From the NCBI RefSeq assembly GCF_004522095.1, contig NZ_SPUI01000009.1:62001-126000 (forward strand): 64,000 nucleotides of DNA, read 5' to 3'. How positions within the stretch are numbered: position 1 is the first letter of the stretch; each line of letters starts with the position of its first letter. The notes under the pieces are model-generated. The model had not been told where the DNA came from. It saw nothing but the letters and a program-made list of their open reading frames with translations, and made no database searches. The stretch is from Nocardioides sp. 503 (GTDB taxonomy: Bacteria > Actinomycetota > Actinomycetes > Propionibacteriales > Nocardioidaceae). This document shows, piece after piece, positions 1-7,973 of the stretch. A program made the translations under genes and the position numbers.

Positions 1-122
1 ACCGGCTCGAGGAGCTGCTCGACGACCCCGACCCCGAGCGCGCCCGCCGGGCCATGGAGGCCATGCTCACGATGGGCAAGCTCGACGTCGCGGCGCTGGA
101 ACGGGCGGCCGACGGCGCCTGA
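1..122 (+). CDS. VOC family (PhnB-like) protein, C-terminal fragment
   Basis: Only the last 39 codons are present, read in the frame that ends with TGA at 120-122; the gene starts outside the window. The tail holds DPDPERARRAMEAML followed by MGKLDVAALERAADG. From memory, PhnB/3-demethylubiquinone-methyltransferase-like members of the vicinal oxygen chelate superfamily end in this way. The metal-binding part is not visible, so substrate and reaction cannot be stated. It converges on the MFS gene, with 28 bases between the stops. Confidence 0.6.
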   Translation, partial: RLEELLDDPDPERARRAMEAMLTMGKLDVAALERAADGA

Positions 123-150
123 CGGTCTGCCCCGGGTCGGGGGCCGGACA

Positions 151-1578
151 TCAGCGCCCGGCCGCCGGCGCCGGCGCCCGCGCCGGGAGGGCGAGGGAGA
201 GGGCGACTGCCAGACCGGAGAGGCCGGTGGCCCACCAGAACGCGGCGTGGAACCCGCTGATGACGCCACCCGCGTCGGTGACGCTGTGGGCGAGGATCAT
301 GGCGAGGACCGCGATGCCCAGGGAGCCCCCGAGCTGCTGGGCGACGCGGGTGAGGATGCTGGCGTCGGGCATCTCGTGGCGCTGCAGCCCGACGTAGGCG
401 CCGGTCATGAGGGGGATGACGACGGCGCCGAGGCCGAAGCCGCGCACGACCAGGGTGGCCATGAGCCACCACGTGCTGGTGTGCTCGTCGGCGAACGCGA
501 ACGGGATCGTGCCGAGGGTGATGACCGCGAAGCCGGCCAGGGCCACCCAGCGGCCGCCGATCGAGTCGGTGAGCCTGCCTGCGAGGCTGCGGGAGGCGAG
601 CGCGCCGATGCCTTGGGGGACCAGGAGCAGCCCGGCGTGCAGGGCGTCCTCCCCGCGGACCTGCTGCCAGTACAGCGGCAGGAGGAGCATCGCGCCGTAC
701 AGCGCGACGCCGGTCAGCAGGAGCAGGGCCGAGGACGTCGCCACCGAGCGGTGGCGCAGCAGCCTGACGTCGATCAACGCCCGCTCGCCGCGGTGCAGGG
801 CCCAGGCCACGAAGCCGCCCAGCAGCACCAGACCGGCGAGCATCGGCACCAGGACGCGGGAGGCTCCGAAGCCGCCGGCCTCGCCGACCTGGGTCAACCC
901 GTAGATCACGCCGACCACTCCGGGCGTGACCAGCAGTGCGCCGACGTGGTCGAGGGGGACGCGCCGTCCGGGTTCGTCGGCCGGGAAGAGCCGGAGGGCG
1001 AGGACCAGCCCGACCAGGCCGAGCGGGAGGTTGACCAGGAACAGCCAGCGCCACGACAGCGAGTCCAGGATGATGCCGCCCAGCACCGGTCCCAGGATCG
1101 GCCCCAGTGCCGCCGGCAGGCTCACCATGGCCATCAGCCTCCCGAGGCTGCGACCCCCGGCGGCCTGCATCAGGACCGTGGTCATCAGCGGCATCATCAC
1201 CCCGCCGCCGGCGCCCTGGAGGGCTCGGAAGGCGATCAGGCTGGGGGCGTCCCAGGCCAGGGCGCACAGGACCGATCCCACGGTGAAGGTCGTGAGGGCG
1301 AGCAGCCACAGGCGCTTGCTGCCGAGCCGTCCCTGGGCCCAGCCGGTGAGCGGGATGGTCACGAACATCGCCAGCAGGTAGACCGAGCCGATCCACTGGA
1401 TGGTGGAGACCGGTGCGTCCAGCGACCGGCCGAGGCTCTCGATCCCGACGCTGACGATGGTGGTGTCGAGGATGACCGCGACCGCGCCGACGATGATCGC
1501 CAGCACGAGCCGCCTCAGCTGGGGGTCCAGGGACGCGTCGCTCGCCGCGGCAGGGGCGGTTGGAAGGGGACGGCTCAT
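151..1578 (-). CDS. MFS transporter, DHA2 (EmrB/QacA-like) family
   Basis: A 475-residue membrane protein with about fourteen hydrophobic segments and the MFS loop motif GRLGSKR after the second segment, as in proton-driven DHA2 drug exporters. Its probable job is export of a toxic compound; the substrate cannot be read. I start at the ATG at 1576-1578 because a purine-rich AAAGAGAG stands just upstream and the longer reading would run across the promoter region and into the divergent TetR gene. The arrangement with TetR and an inverted repeat over the promoter suggests drug-inducible derepression. Confidence 0.87.
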   Translation of the reverse strand: MSRPLPTAPAAASDASLDPQLRRLVLAIIVGAVAVILDTTIVSVGIESLGRSLDAPVSTIQWIGSVYLLAMFVTIPLTGWAQGRLGSKRLWLLALTTFTVGSVLCALAWDAPSLIAFRALQGAGGGVMMPLMTTVLMQAAGGRSLGRLMAMVSLPAALGPILGPVLGGIILDSLSWRWLFLVNLPLGLVGLVLALRLFPADEPGRRVPLDHVGALLVTPGVVGVIYGLTQVGEAGGFGASRVLVPMLAGLVLLGGFVAWALHRGERALIDVRLLRHRSVATSSALLLLTGVALYGAMLLLPLYWQQVRGEDALHAGLLLVPQGIGALASRSLAGRLTDSIGGRWVALAGFAVITLGTIPFAFADEHTSTWWLMATLVVRGFGLGAVVIPLMTGAYVGLQRHEMPDASILTRVAQQLGGSLGIAVLAMILAHSVTDAGGVISGFHAAFWWATGLSGLAVALSLALPARAPAPAAGR

Positions 1579-1593
1579 GGCGCTGCTCTCTTT

Positions 1594-1611
1594 AGATACA
1601 GGAATGTGTCT
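1594..1611. promoter_or_regulatory. Inverted repeat, candidate TetR operator 1
   Basis: AGATACA-ggaa-TGTGTCT is an 18-base inverted repeat with one mismatched pair. It lies 16 bases before the MFS start codon, where it would cover that gene's promoter. A related repeat (1635-1654) sharing AGATAC covers the TetR start. The role as a TetR operator is inferred from position and symmetry. Confidence 0.6.
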
Positions 1612-1634
1612 TCGAGAGACTAGGGACCTGCGAT

Positions 1635-1654
1635 AAGATACGCAAGTGAATCTT
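1635..1654. promoter_or_regulatory. Inverted repeat over the TetR start, candidate operator 2, with leaderless -10
   Basis: AAGAT-N10-ATCTT overlaps the GTG start of the TetR gene at 1646. A TAAGAT hexamer at 1634-1639, six bases before GTG, looks like the -10 of a leaderless transcript. Binding here would block the regulator's own transcription. Confidence 0.5.
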
Positions 1655-2248
1655 GAAGACGGCTCGGCACGTCGGCGTCGCGGCGCCGTCCTGGAGGCCG
1701 CCCTCCTGGAGGCGGCCTGGCAGGAGCTGTGCGACGTCGGGTACGGCGCCCTGACCATCGACGCGGTCGCGCAGCGGGCGCAGACCAGTCGACCGGTGAT
1801 CTACCGACGGTGGGCGACCAAGGCGGAGCTGGTCCGCGCCGCCGTCGAGCACGCGCTGCGTCGCGAGGAGGCCGAGGTGCCCGACACGGGGTCCCTGCGC
1901 GGCGACCTGGTGGCGACGATGCGTCTGGCGAACGGACGCACCGTCACCTCCGCGGCCATGCTCACCTACTACCTCGGCTCCTACTTCCAGGAGACCGGCA
2001 CCAGCCCCACCGTCCTGCGGACCGTGATCCTGGGGGACGGGCCGACCGCGATCGACGTGATCCTCGACCGCGCGGTCGAGCGCGGCGAGATCCCTCGGGG
2101 CCGCCTCACGCCACGCCTGCGGTCGCTGGCCTTCGACCTCTATCGCCACGAGGCGCTGATGACGCTGGCCCCCGTGCCCGATGCGGTGATCGAGGAGATC
2201 CTCGACGAGGTGTTCCTGCCGTTGGTGACGACCGGCGGGGAGGCGTGA
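1646..2248 (+). CDS. TetR family transcriptional regulator
   Basis: A 200-residue protein with an N-terminal TetR helix-turn-helix at about residues 14-60 (LTIDAVAQRAQTSRPVIYRRW) and a C-terminal ligand domain I cannot assign further. It is divergent from the MFS exporter with 67 bases between the starts, the usual layout of a local efflux repressor. Two similar inverted repeats in that gap are the likely binding sites. Start chosen at GTG 1646 with TAAGAT six bases upstream. Confidence 0.88.
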   Translation: MNLEDGSARRRRGAVLEAALLEAAWQELCDVGYGALTIDAVAQRAQTSRPVIYRRWATKAELVRAAVEHALRREEAEVPDTGSLRGDLVATMRLANGRTVTSAAMLTYYLGSYFQETGTSPTVLRTVILGDGPTAIDVILDRAVERGEIPRGRLTPRLRSLAFDLYRHEALMTLAPVPDAVIEEILDEVFLPLVTTGGEA

Positions 2249-2263
2249 CGCCCCAGCATCCCG

Positions 2264-2563
2264 CTACTGCTCCCGCCGCTCCTGGAGCCGCTGCTGCGCG
2301 GCGTCGAGGTACGTCAGGCACGGCGCCTGGCTGTCGGGGTGCCGCTCGACGAGGTGGAAGGTCCACCGGTCCATGGCGGCCATGAACCCGTTGTCCTCGC
2401 CTGGCCGGTACGCCGACCACGCGATGTGGCCGCGCACGGTGCACTCGGTGCAGCTGATCTTGTAGACGAACTGGTCCTGCCCGTCGACCTCGATCCGGAC
2501 CTTCGCCAGCGGGCCGGCCTCGGTCGCGGCCTTGCGCTCGCGGGCCGATCGGCTCGCCACCAT
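2264..2563 (-). CDS. Hypothetical protein with a CxxC motif
   Basis: A 99-residue protein I do not recognise. It has a basic N-terminus, then a compact part with C38 and C41 (SCTECTV), H47 and C82 and a WTFHLVERHPD stretch, which could bind a metal. No signal peptide or membrane segment is visible. Start at ATG 2561-2563. It lies 29 bases downstream of the pseudouridine synthase on the same strand and could be co-transcribed with it. Confidence 0.65.
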   Translation of the reverse strand: MVASRSARERKAATEAGPLAKVRIEVDGQDQFVYKISCTECTVRGHIAWSAYRPGEDNGFMAAMDRWTFHLVERHPDSQAPCLTYLDAAQQRLQERREQ

Positions 2564-2592
2564 GTCGTACCCCTGTCCTCGGTCCGCGCAGC

Positions 2593-3525
2593 CTACCGAG
2601 GCTGCTCCGGGGTCAGCGGCAGGCGTCGGCGGCTCACGAACCGGCGGGGCGTGCCGTCGACGGGATCGACGAAGGCGAGCTCCGCCGCGAGCAGCTGCAG
2701 CGGCCGCGTGAAGTCGTCGACCGAGGTCTCCCGCACGACCGGGTAGAGCGGGTCGCCGACGATCGGGACGCCGAGGCCGTGCAGGTGCAGCCTCAGCTGG
2801 TGGGTGCGGCCGGTGCGCGGCGTGAGGCGGTAGACGGCGAGGTCGCCGTCGCGCGACTCCAGCTCGACCAGCGTCTCCGCGTTGACCGGGGCGCCCGGCA
2901 CGACCTCGGCCCGCCACTCGCCGCGCGTCTTGCGGACGTGGTCACGCACGGTCGTCGGCAGGGTCAGGTCGGCGCGCCAGGGCGCGAGCGCGCGATAGGT
3001 CTTGCGCACGGTGCCGTGCTCGAACATCACCTGGTACGGGCCGCGCCACCGCCGCTCGGTGGCCAGCAGCAGCACCCCGGAGGTGATCCGGTCCAGGCGG
3101 TGCAGCGGCGACAGCTCGGGCAGCCCGAGCTCGTCGCGCAGCCGGACCACGACGCTCTGCCGGACGTGCTGGCCGCGCGGGATGGTCGAGAGGAAGGCCG
3201 GCTTGTCGACGACCACGATGCGCTCGTCGCGGTGGAGCACGTCCAGGGTGCCCGGCACCACCGCCTCCTCGCGCAGGTCGCGGTGGAACCACACGAACGT
3301 GTGCGGCCGGTAGGGGTCGCCGTCGCGCACGGCGCGCGCGTCGTCGTACACGAAGCGCTCGCCGGCGAGCATCCCGGCCACGTCGGTGCGGCCGTCGAGC
3401 CGGTGTCGCAGCCAGTCGCCCATCGTCGCCCACGGCGCGGGGCGGCCGTCGCGCTCCCGGTCCGGGGTCCGCAGCCAGGCGGCGCCGAGGCCGTGGCGTG
3501 GCGGCAGCGGGGATCGGGGAGGCAC
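2593..3525 (-). CDS. RluA-family RNA pseudouridine synthase
   Basis: A 310-residue enzyme that should convert specific uridines in rRNA or tRNA to pseudouridine. The RluA catalytic motif HRLDRITSG is present with the nucleophilic Asp at about residue 145, and the C-terminal RTGRTHQLRLHLHGLG plus GDPLY segments follow as in the family. The first 90 residues are an extra N-terminal part without an S4 domain that I can see. GTG start at 3525 has TAGCCT six bases upstream, so the transcript is probably leaderless. The target uridine cannot be told from sequence. Confidence 0.88.
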   Translation of the reverse strand: MPPRSPLPPRHGLGAAWLRTPDRERDGRPAPWATMGDWLRHRLDGRTDVAGMLAGERFVYDDARAVRDGDPYRPHTFVWFHRDLREEAVVPGTLDVLHRDERIVVVDKPAFLSTIPRGQHVRQSVVVRLRDELGLPELSPLHRLDRITSGVLLLATERRWRGPYQVMFEHGTVRKTYRALAPWRADLTLPTTVRDHVRKTRGEWRAEVVPGAPVNAETLVELESRDGDLAVYRLTPRTGRTHQLRLHLHGLGVPIVGDPLYPVVRETSVDDFTRPLQLLAAELAFVDPVDGTPRRFVSRRRLPLTPEQPR

Positions 3526-3592
3526 CAGCCGAGGCTAGACGCAGCCGCGCGACGGGTACGTTCGGAGGCACCACCGACGTGAGGACCCGAAC

Positions 3593-4165
3593 GTGATCGA
3601 GCTGACCAAGGGCCAGGAGCTGGCGCTGACCACCGACGACGGGCGGCCGCGCACCCGCCTGCACGTGGGCCTGGGCTGGGACAAGATCCCGACCGCCGGC
3701 GCCATGGGCACCGGCGCCCCCGACGTCGACCTGGACGCCTCGGCGGTGCAGTTCGCCGGTGGGCAGCTCTTCGACCTGGCGTTCTACAACAACCTGCGGA
3801 CCCGCGACGGCTCCGTGGTCCACCTCGGCGACAACACGACCGGCTCGGGGGAGGGCGACGACGAGGTCATCACCGTCGACCTCGAGCGCGTGCACGGACC
3901 GGTCGACACGATCATCCTGCTCGTCAGCAGCTACCAGGGCCACAGCCTCACCTGGATCGACCGCGCCTACGTGCGCCTCGTCGACGAGCACGAGGAGGAG
4001 TTCGCGCGGTTCCGCATCACCGCCGGCGTACCCGAGACCGGCCTGGTGATGGCCAAGCTGGTCCGCGACGGCGCGGGGTGGACGCTCGTCGCACTCGGCG
4101 AGGGCATCGCGGTCAAGGTGCCCAGCGAGTCCGTGGGGGCGCTGCAGCCGTACCTCTCGCGGTGA
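3593..4165 (+). CDS. TerD family protein
   Basis: A 190-residue cytoplasmic TerD-domain protein. Family signatures are LHVGLGWDK near the N-terminus, VDLDASAVQF, the acidic GDNTTGSGEGDDEVI segment (calcium-binding region in the family) and FARFRI. TerD proteins are linked to tellurite and general stress resistance and bind calcium; the precise biochemical role is unsettled. It stands alone without other ter genes. GTG start at 3593; a TACGTT at 3557-3562 may be the -10. A nested inverted repeat begins directly at its stop codon and probably ends its transcript. Confidence 0.88.
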   Translation: MIELTKGQELALTTDDGRPRTRLHVGLGWDKIPTAGAMGTGAPDVDLDASAVQFAGGQLFDLAFYNNLRTRDGSVVHLGDNTTGSGEGDDEVITVDLERVHGPVDTIILLVSSYQGHSLTWIDRAYVRLVDEHEEEFARFRITAGVPETGLVMAKLVRDGAGWTLVALGEGIAVKVPSESVGALQPYLSR

Positions 4166-4255
4166 CGTTTCCCCAAGGTATGCAGGGAAGGTGTCACTTC
4201 CCTCGGTGTGCAACCCCCGGGAAGTGACAGCTCAGGTGCATACCTTGGGGAAACG
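4166..4255. repeat. Nested perfect inverted repeat (90 bases)
   Basis: The outer arms CGTTTCCCCAAGGTATGCA (4166-4184) and its exact complement (4237-4255) enclose inner arms TGTCACTTCCC (4192-4202) and GGGAAGTGACA (4219-4229). Both arms are perfect, the two internal spacers are each exactly 7 bases, and the loop is 16 bases. GGGAAG at 4185-4190 can alternatively pair with CTTCCC at 4197-4202. It starts immediately after the TerD stop. A terminator role is plausible, but the size and symmetry go beyond a simple terminator and recall REP-type intergenic elements. Confidence 0.8.
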
Positions 4256-4284
4256 CCCGCGGGGCACCAGCTCACAAATGCAAC

Positions 4285-4311
4285 GAACCCCCGGCCAACG
4301 GCGGGGGGTTC
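4285..4311 (-). terminator. Hairpin downstream of bL37
   Basis: GAACCCCC (4285-4292) pairs with GGGGGTTC (4304-4311) over an 11-base loop, 24 bases past the bL37 stop on the minus strand. There is no clear U tract, as is common in actinobacteria. Confidence 0.5.
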
Positions 4312-4334
4312 AGTGCAACTGCCGAGCGGTGCGC

Positions 4335-4409
4335 TCAGGCGTTGGGGCGCTTGCCGTGGTTGGCGGCCTTCTTCTTGCGCGCGCGGCGCTTGCGTCCGGT
4401 CTTGCCCAT
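4335..4409 (-). CDS. 50S ribosomal protein bL37 (24 residues)
   Basis: A 24-codon gene. The product starts MGKTGRKRRARKKK and ends ANHGKRPNA; the basic body and the ANHGKRPN tail match what I know of actinobacterial bL37, a small ribosomal protein found in mycobacterial 50S structures. The start is fixed by a textbook Shine-Dalgarno AGGAGG a few bases before ATG (4407-4409). A 14-base palindrome CGGGTCGCGACCCG at 4425-4438 lies in the leader; its role is unknown. Genes this short are often missed by gene finders. Confidence 0.86.
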   Translation of the reverse strand: MGKTGRKRRARKKKAANHGKRPNA

Positions 4410-4467
4410 GGTTCCTCCTCGAATCGGGTCGCGACCCGCTGAGGGCCAAGGGTCAGTTTCCCAGACT

Positions 4468-4851
4468 TCAACCCGCAGGAGAAATCCGGCTCAGGAACTT
4501 GGCGGCGTCGACCACGACGCGGGTCACCTCTCCGGTGGCCACGACCTTGCCCGGGACGCCCGCGTCGACGTGGCGGGCGGCGACGGTGAAGCGGTGCAGG
4601 CGGCCGTCGACGTACGACGCCGAGGCGCTCACCTCGACCACCTGGCCCACCGGGCTGGCGCCCGTGTGCTCGAGCGCCACGCGGGTGCCGACGCTCGTGG
4701 AGCCGTCGGGCAGCGTGGGGTCGACGGCCGCGCAGGTGGCGGCCTCCAGCCAGGCCAGCAGGCGTGGGGTGCCGAGCACGGGCAGGCTGCCGGAGCCGAC
4801 CGCCTGCGCGGTGTCCGCCTCGGTCACGGTGAAGGTCAGGCTGGCGTCCAC
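4468..4851 (-). CDS. Thioesterase-like (hotdog fold, FlK-type) protein
   Basis: A 127-residue protein resembling fluoroacetyl-CoA thioesterase-like hotdog proteins: GTPRLLAWLEAATCAAVDP is the helix-side motif and GTRVALEHTGASPVGQVV the central strand region seen in that family. It probably hydrolyses a small acyl-CoA; the substrate is unknown. GTG start at 4851 directly abuts the stop of the upstream GNAT gene, so the two are co-transcribed and coupled. Confidence 0.75.
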   Translation of the reverse strand: MDASLTFTVTEADTAQAVGSGSLPVLGTPRLLAWLEAATCAAVDPTLPDGSTSVGTRVALEHTGASPVGQVVEVSASASYVDGRLHRFTVAARHVDAGVPGKVVATGEVTRVVVDAAKFLSRISPAG

Positions 4852-5352
4852 TCAGGGCTCCTCGGTGGTCAGCGGCAGGCGGAAGCAGAGCAGCTGGACG
4901 CCCGGCTCGGGCTCCCAGTCGCGCTCCGGCACCCGTGCGAAGCCGGCGCGCTCGTAGAGCCGGTGGGCGGCGTGCATGTCCTCCAGGCTGCCGAGCACGA
5001 CCGCCCGTGCGCCGTCGGCCCGGAAGCGCTCGACGGTCAGCTCGAGCAGCGCCCGCCCGACACCACGGCCGTGAGCGGTCGGGTCGACGGCCAGCATCCG
5101 GAACTCACCCTCGCCCGGCTCGGCCCGTTGCGCCCACGGCGACCCCTCGGGACAGATGGTGACCGAGCCCAGGACCCTGCCGTCCTCCTCGGCCACCCAC
5201 ACCTCGGCGTCGCGGTCGCGGGAGGCCGTGTCGGCCAGTCGCAGCGCGTAGCCCGAGCGCGGTCCCGCCTCGCCCAGGAACGGCACGTACGCCGCCACGG
5301 TGGCCCGTCCGATCGCCTCGTAGTCGCCGGGCGTGGCTCGTCGCAGCCGCAT
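4852..5352 (-). CDS. GNAT family N-acetyltransferase
   Basis: A 166-residue single GNAT domain. The acetyl-CoA loop is visible as MLAVDPTAHGRGVGRALLE, followed by the C-terminal LYERAGFARVPERD segment. The acceptor cannot be predicted. The ATG overlaps the stop of the upstream TPP enzyme by one base (TGATG) and its own stop touches the thioesterase start, so TPP enzyme, GNAT and thioesterase form one coupled operon. Confidence 0.85.
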   Translation of the reverse strand: MRLRRATPGDYEAIGRATVAAYVPFLGEAGPRSGYALRLADTASRDRDAEVWVAEEDGRVLGSVTICPEGSPWAQRAEPGEGEFRMLAVDPTAHGRGVGRALLELTVERFRADGARAVVLGSLEDMHAAHRLYERAGFARVPERDWEPEPGVQLLCFRLPLTTEEP

Positions 5353-7034
5353 CAGATCCCGAAGGTCGCGCGCGGGTAGGCGGCGTCGACGTCGGTGATG
5401 ATGTTGACGAGGTAGGGCACGTCCGCGGCGAAGGCGCGGTCGAGGGCCGCCCCGATCTGGCGCGGGTCGGTGACCGTCTCGCCGCCACCGCCGAGCGCCT
5501 TCACGACCTCGTCGTAGGCCGTCCGGGGCGCGAGGTCGGCGACCACGTCGTAGCCGTAGAGCATCTGCATCGGGCCCTTCTCCAGGCCCCAGGCGGAGTT
5601 GTTGCCCATGACCATGACGACGGGGAGGCGGTGGCGCACCAGGGTGTCGACGTCCATCAGCGAGAAGCCGGCCGCGCCGTCGCCGAGCAGCAGCACCACC
5701 TGGGAGGAGGGGCGCGCCAGCCGGGCCGCGATCGCCGCGCCCAGCCCGGCGCCGAGGCAGCCGTAGGGGCCGGGGTCGAGCCAGCCGCCGGGGCGCTGGG
5801 GCTCGACGAACTTGCCGGCGAAGCTCACGAAGTCGCCACCGTCGCCGATGACGACCGCGTCCTCGGCGAGGCGCGGCACGAGCTCGCCGTAGATGCGCGC
5901 GGGGTGGATCGGGTCGGCCTCGGCGGTCAGAAGCTCCCGGTCGCGGGCGGTCGCGGCCTTGGCGGTGTCCTGCAGGCTCGTGACCCAGGCGCTCCAGTCG
6001 GGCTTGCTGCCGCGCTCGAGGCCGGCCTGGAGGCCGTCGAAGACCGCGGTGAGGTCGCCGGACACCGAGGCGGCGAGGGTGGCGTGACCGGAGACCTGGC
6101 CGGGGGAGTCGGCGACGTGGACCACCTGGGCGGGCTCGGCCCCGTCCTTGCCGCCGAAGATGCCGTAGCCGAGGCGGAAGTCGAGCGGGGTGCCGACGAC
6201 GACCACCAGGTCCGCTCCTCCCAGCGCCTGACCGCGCGCCTTGGTGGCGAGCAGCGGGTGCCCTCCGGGGATGATCCCGCGGCCCATGCCGTTGGTGATG
6301 ACCGGGACGCCGACGTCCTGGACGAAGCGCAGCGCCGCCTCCTCGGCCCGGTCGGCCCACACGTCGGTGCCGAGGATCAGCACGGGACGGGAGGCGCCGG
6401 CGAGCAGCCCGGCGATCCTGGCGACCGCGTCGCCGTCGGGCTCGGCGCCGCGCGTGGAGGAGCGGCTGGGTGCCGGCCCGGACGAGGCGGCGAAGAACTC
6501 GTCCATCGGCACGTCCACGAACACCGGCCCGCGGTGCGAGGACCCGGCCGTGGCGAACGCGGTGTCCATCCCGCCGAGGATGTCGCCGGCGGTGTGCAGC
6601 GTCGTCGCCAGCTTGGAGACCGACGCGACGATCGGCGGCTGGTCCAGCTCCTGCAGGCTGCCGCTGCCCCAGCGGTTGGCGGGGGCGCGGCCGCCGACGA
6701 CGACCATCGGGGACCCGGCGAACTGGGCCTGGGCGATGGCGCTGACCCCGTTGGTCACACCGGGCCCGGCCGTCAGCACGGCCAGGCCGGGCACGCGGGT
6801 CAGCTTGCCGGTGGCCTCGGCCGCGAACGCCGCGGTCTGCTCGTGGCGCACGTCGAGCAGCCGCATCGGCGGATCGGCCTTCACGGCGCCGTCGTACATC
6901 GGGAAGACGTGCGCCCCCGACAGGGTGAACATGGTCTCCACGCCGTAGGCGCGGGCGACGGCGACGGCGAGCTCGCCGGAGTGCCCCTCGATCGTGCCCG
7001 GGGTGGTGCCGTCCGTGGTCTGCTCCTGGGTCAT
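5352..7034 (-). CDS. Thiamine-diphosphate enzyme, acetolactate synthase (IlvG-like) type
   Basis: A 560-residue three-domain ThDP enzyme. The catalytic Glu is E65 in VRHEQTAAFAAEA; the central domain runs about 200-330; the ThDP/Mg motif GDGAAGFSLMDVDTL...GNN lies near residue 455. It resembles the extra acetolactate-synthase-like proteins of actinobacteria (IlvG/IlvX). No small regulatory subunit is nearby, so a role other than valine/isoleucine synthesis is possible, such as another 2-keto acid ligase or lyase. ATG at 7032-7034 has TAGCCT six bases upstream (7041-7046), inside the 3' end of the preceding gene, giving a probable leaderless promoter of its own. Confidence 0.82.
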   Translation of the reverse strand: MTQEQTTDGTTPGTIEGHSGELAVAVARAYGVETMFTLSGAHVFPMYDGAVKADPPMRLLDVRHEQTAAFAAEATGKLTRVPGLAVLTAGPGVTNGVSAIAQAQFAGSPMVVVGGRAPANRWGSGSLQELDQPPIVASVSKLATTLHTAGDILGGMDTAFATAGSSHRGPVFVDVPMDEFFAASSGPAPSRSSTRGAEPDGDAVARIAGLLAGASRPVLILGTDVWADRAEEAALRFVQDVGVPVITNGMGRGIIPGGHPLLATKARGQALGGADLVVVVGTPLDFRLGYGIFGGKDGAEPAQVVHVADSPGQVSGHATLAASVSGDLTAVFDGLQAGLERGSKPDWSAWVTSLQDTAKAATARDRELLTAEADPIHPARIYGELVPRLAEDAVVIGDGGDFVSFAGKFVEPQRPGGWLDPGPYGCLGAGLGAAIAARLARPSSQVVLLLGDGAAGFSLMDVDTLVRHRLPVVMVMGNNSAWGLEKGPMQMLYGYDVVADLAPRTAYDEVVKALGGGGETVTDPRQIGAALDRAFAADVPYLVNIITDVDAAYPRATFGI

Positions 7035-7043
7035 GCCCGCAGG

Positions 7044-7895
7044 CTACTCAGGCGCGAGCAGGACCTGGTTGGTGGACCGCAGCGCGTCGACCAGGAGCAG
7101 CATCAGGTCCGCGCGCACGGCGGGAGGTCGCGGGCCCAGCGCCAGCTGGAGGTAGAGCGCGCGCAGGAAGGCCTCGGCGTCGCCGCTGCGCACGTAGGGG
7201 TCGCGGTCGGGCAGCCGCTGGTGGGCCGCGGTGGCGGTGACCGCCTCCACCCAGGGCTCGACCAGGTCCCACGGCACGCGGTTGCGGCGCAGGACGCTCA
7301 TGGCGGCGAGCGCGAGCCGGTCCGGCTCGCCGGAGGTGAGCAGCCCGTCGGCGGGTGCGGCGAGCCGCTCGGCGATCACGTCGAGCACGACCACCAGCTC
7401 GGCCGCCCCCACGTGAGGGGAGCGGGCCAGGGTGCCGAGGGCGTCGGCGCCGTGAGCGACGGCGTGGGCCCACCCCTTGCCCGGCACGAAGCCGCGCAGG
7501 TCGCGCTCCTGCAGGATCCAGGTCGCGATCCGGTCGCCCCAGTCGAGCACCTTGCCACCCGGGACCAGCGGGCGCTCGTTGTCGCGCGCGATGCACTCGC
7601 CGAGCACCAGGACCGAGAAGCTGCGCCGGAAGACCGTGTCGGTGTCGCGCTCGCCGAGGCCGACGCGCAGTCCGGCCGCCATGCCGTCGCCGAGCCCGCG
7701 CAACAGGTCGTCGTAGACGCCGCGCTCGACCCACGTGGCCAGGGCGGGCAACGCGAGGCCGTCGCGCAGGTCCGGGTCCGCGTCGCCCAGGAGGCGGGTC
7801 AGCTCGGCGGTGAGGTCGGCCAGCGGGCGGTCGGTGGGGACGGCGAAGTCGTCCTCGTGGACCTGCCTCCAGTACGCCGCCGACATGCGACCCAT
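7044..7895 (-). CDS. DUF2785 domain protein
   Basis: A 283-residue, helix-rich, probably cytoplasmic protein. The order of segments (YWRQVHEDDFAVP near the start, ERGVYDDLL, RSFSVLVLGECIARDN, ERDLRGFVPGKGWAHAVAHGAD) matches DUF2785, a family of unknown function. ATG at 7895; an in-frame ATG nine bases later is possible. The stop TAG coincides with the -10 of the next gene on the strand. It is divergent from pdtaS with 78 bases between. Confidence 0.8.
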   Translation of the reverse strand: MGRMSAAYWRQVHEDDFAVPTDRPLADLTAELTRLLGDADPDLRDGLALPALATWVERGVYDDLLRGLGDGMAAGLRVGLGERDTDTVFRRSFSVLVLGECIARDNERPLVPGGKVLDWGDRIATWILQERDLRGFVPGKGWAHAVAHGADALGTLARSPHVGAAELVVVLDVIAERLAAPADGLLTSGEPDRLALAAMSVLRRNRVPWDLVEPWVEAVTATAAHQRLPDRDPYVRSGDAEAFLRALYLQLALGPRPPAVRADLMLLLVDALRSTNQVLLAPE

Positions 7896-7973
7896 AGTGC
7901 CAAAGCGGGGCCGCTCCGTCGCCCCGGGGTCTCACCCCTGTGGCGGCCCGATCCACGCTCTAGGGTGGGCCGG

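Noticed and set aside
5631..7973. Long N-terminal extension of the pdtaS frame
   Set aside because: The frame stays open upstream by chance through antisense of the TPP and DUF2785 genes. The leaderless promoter and family length put the start at 7974.
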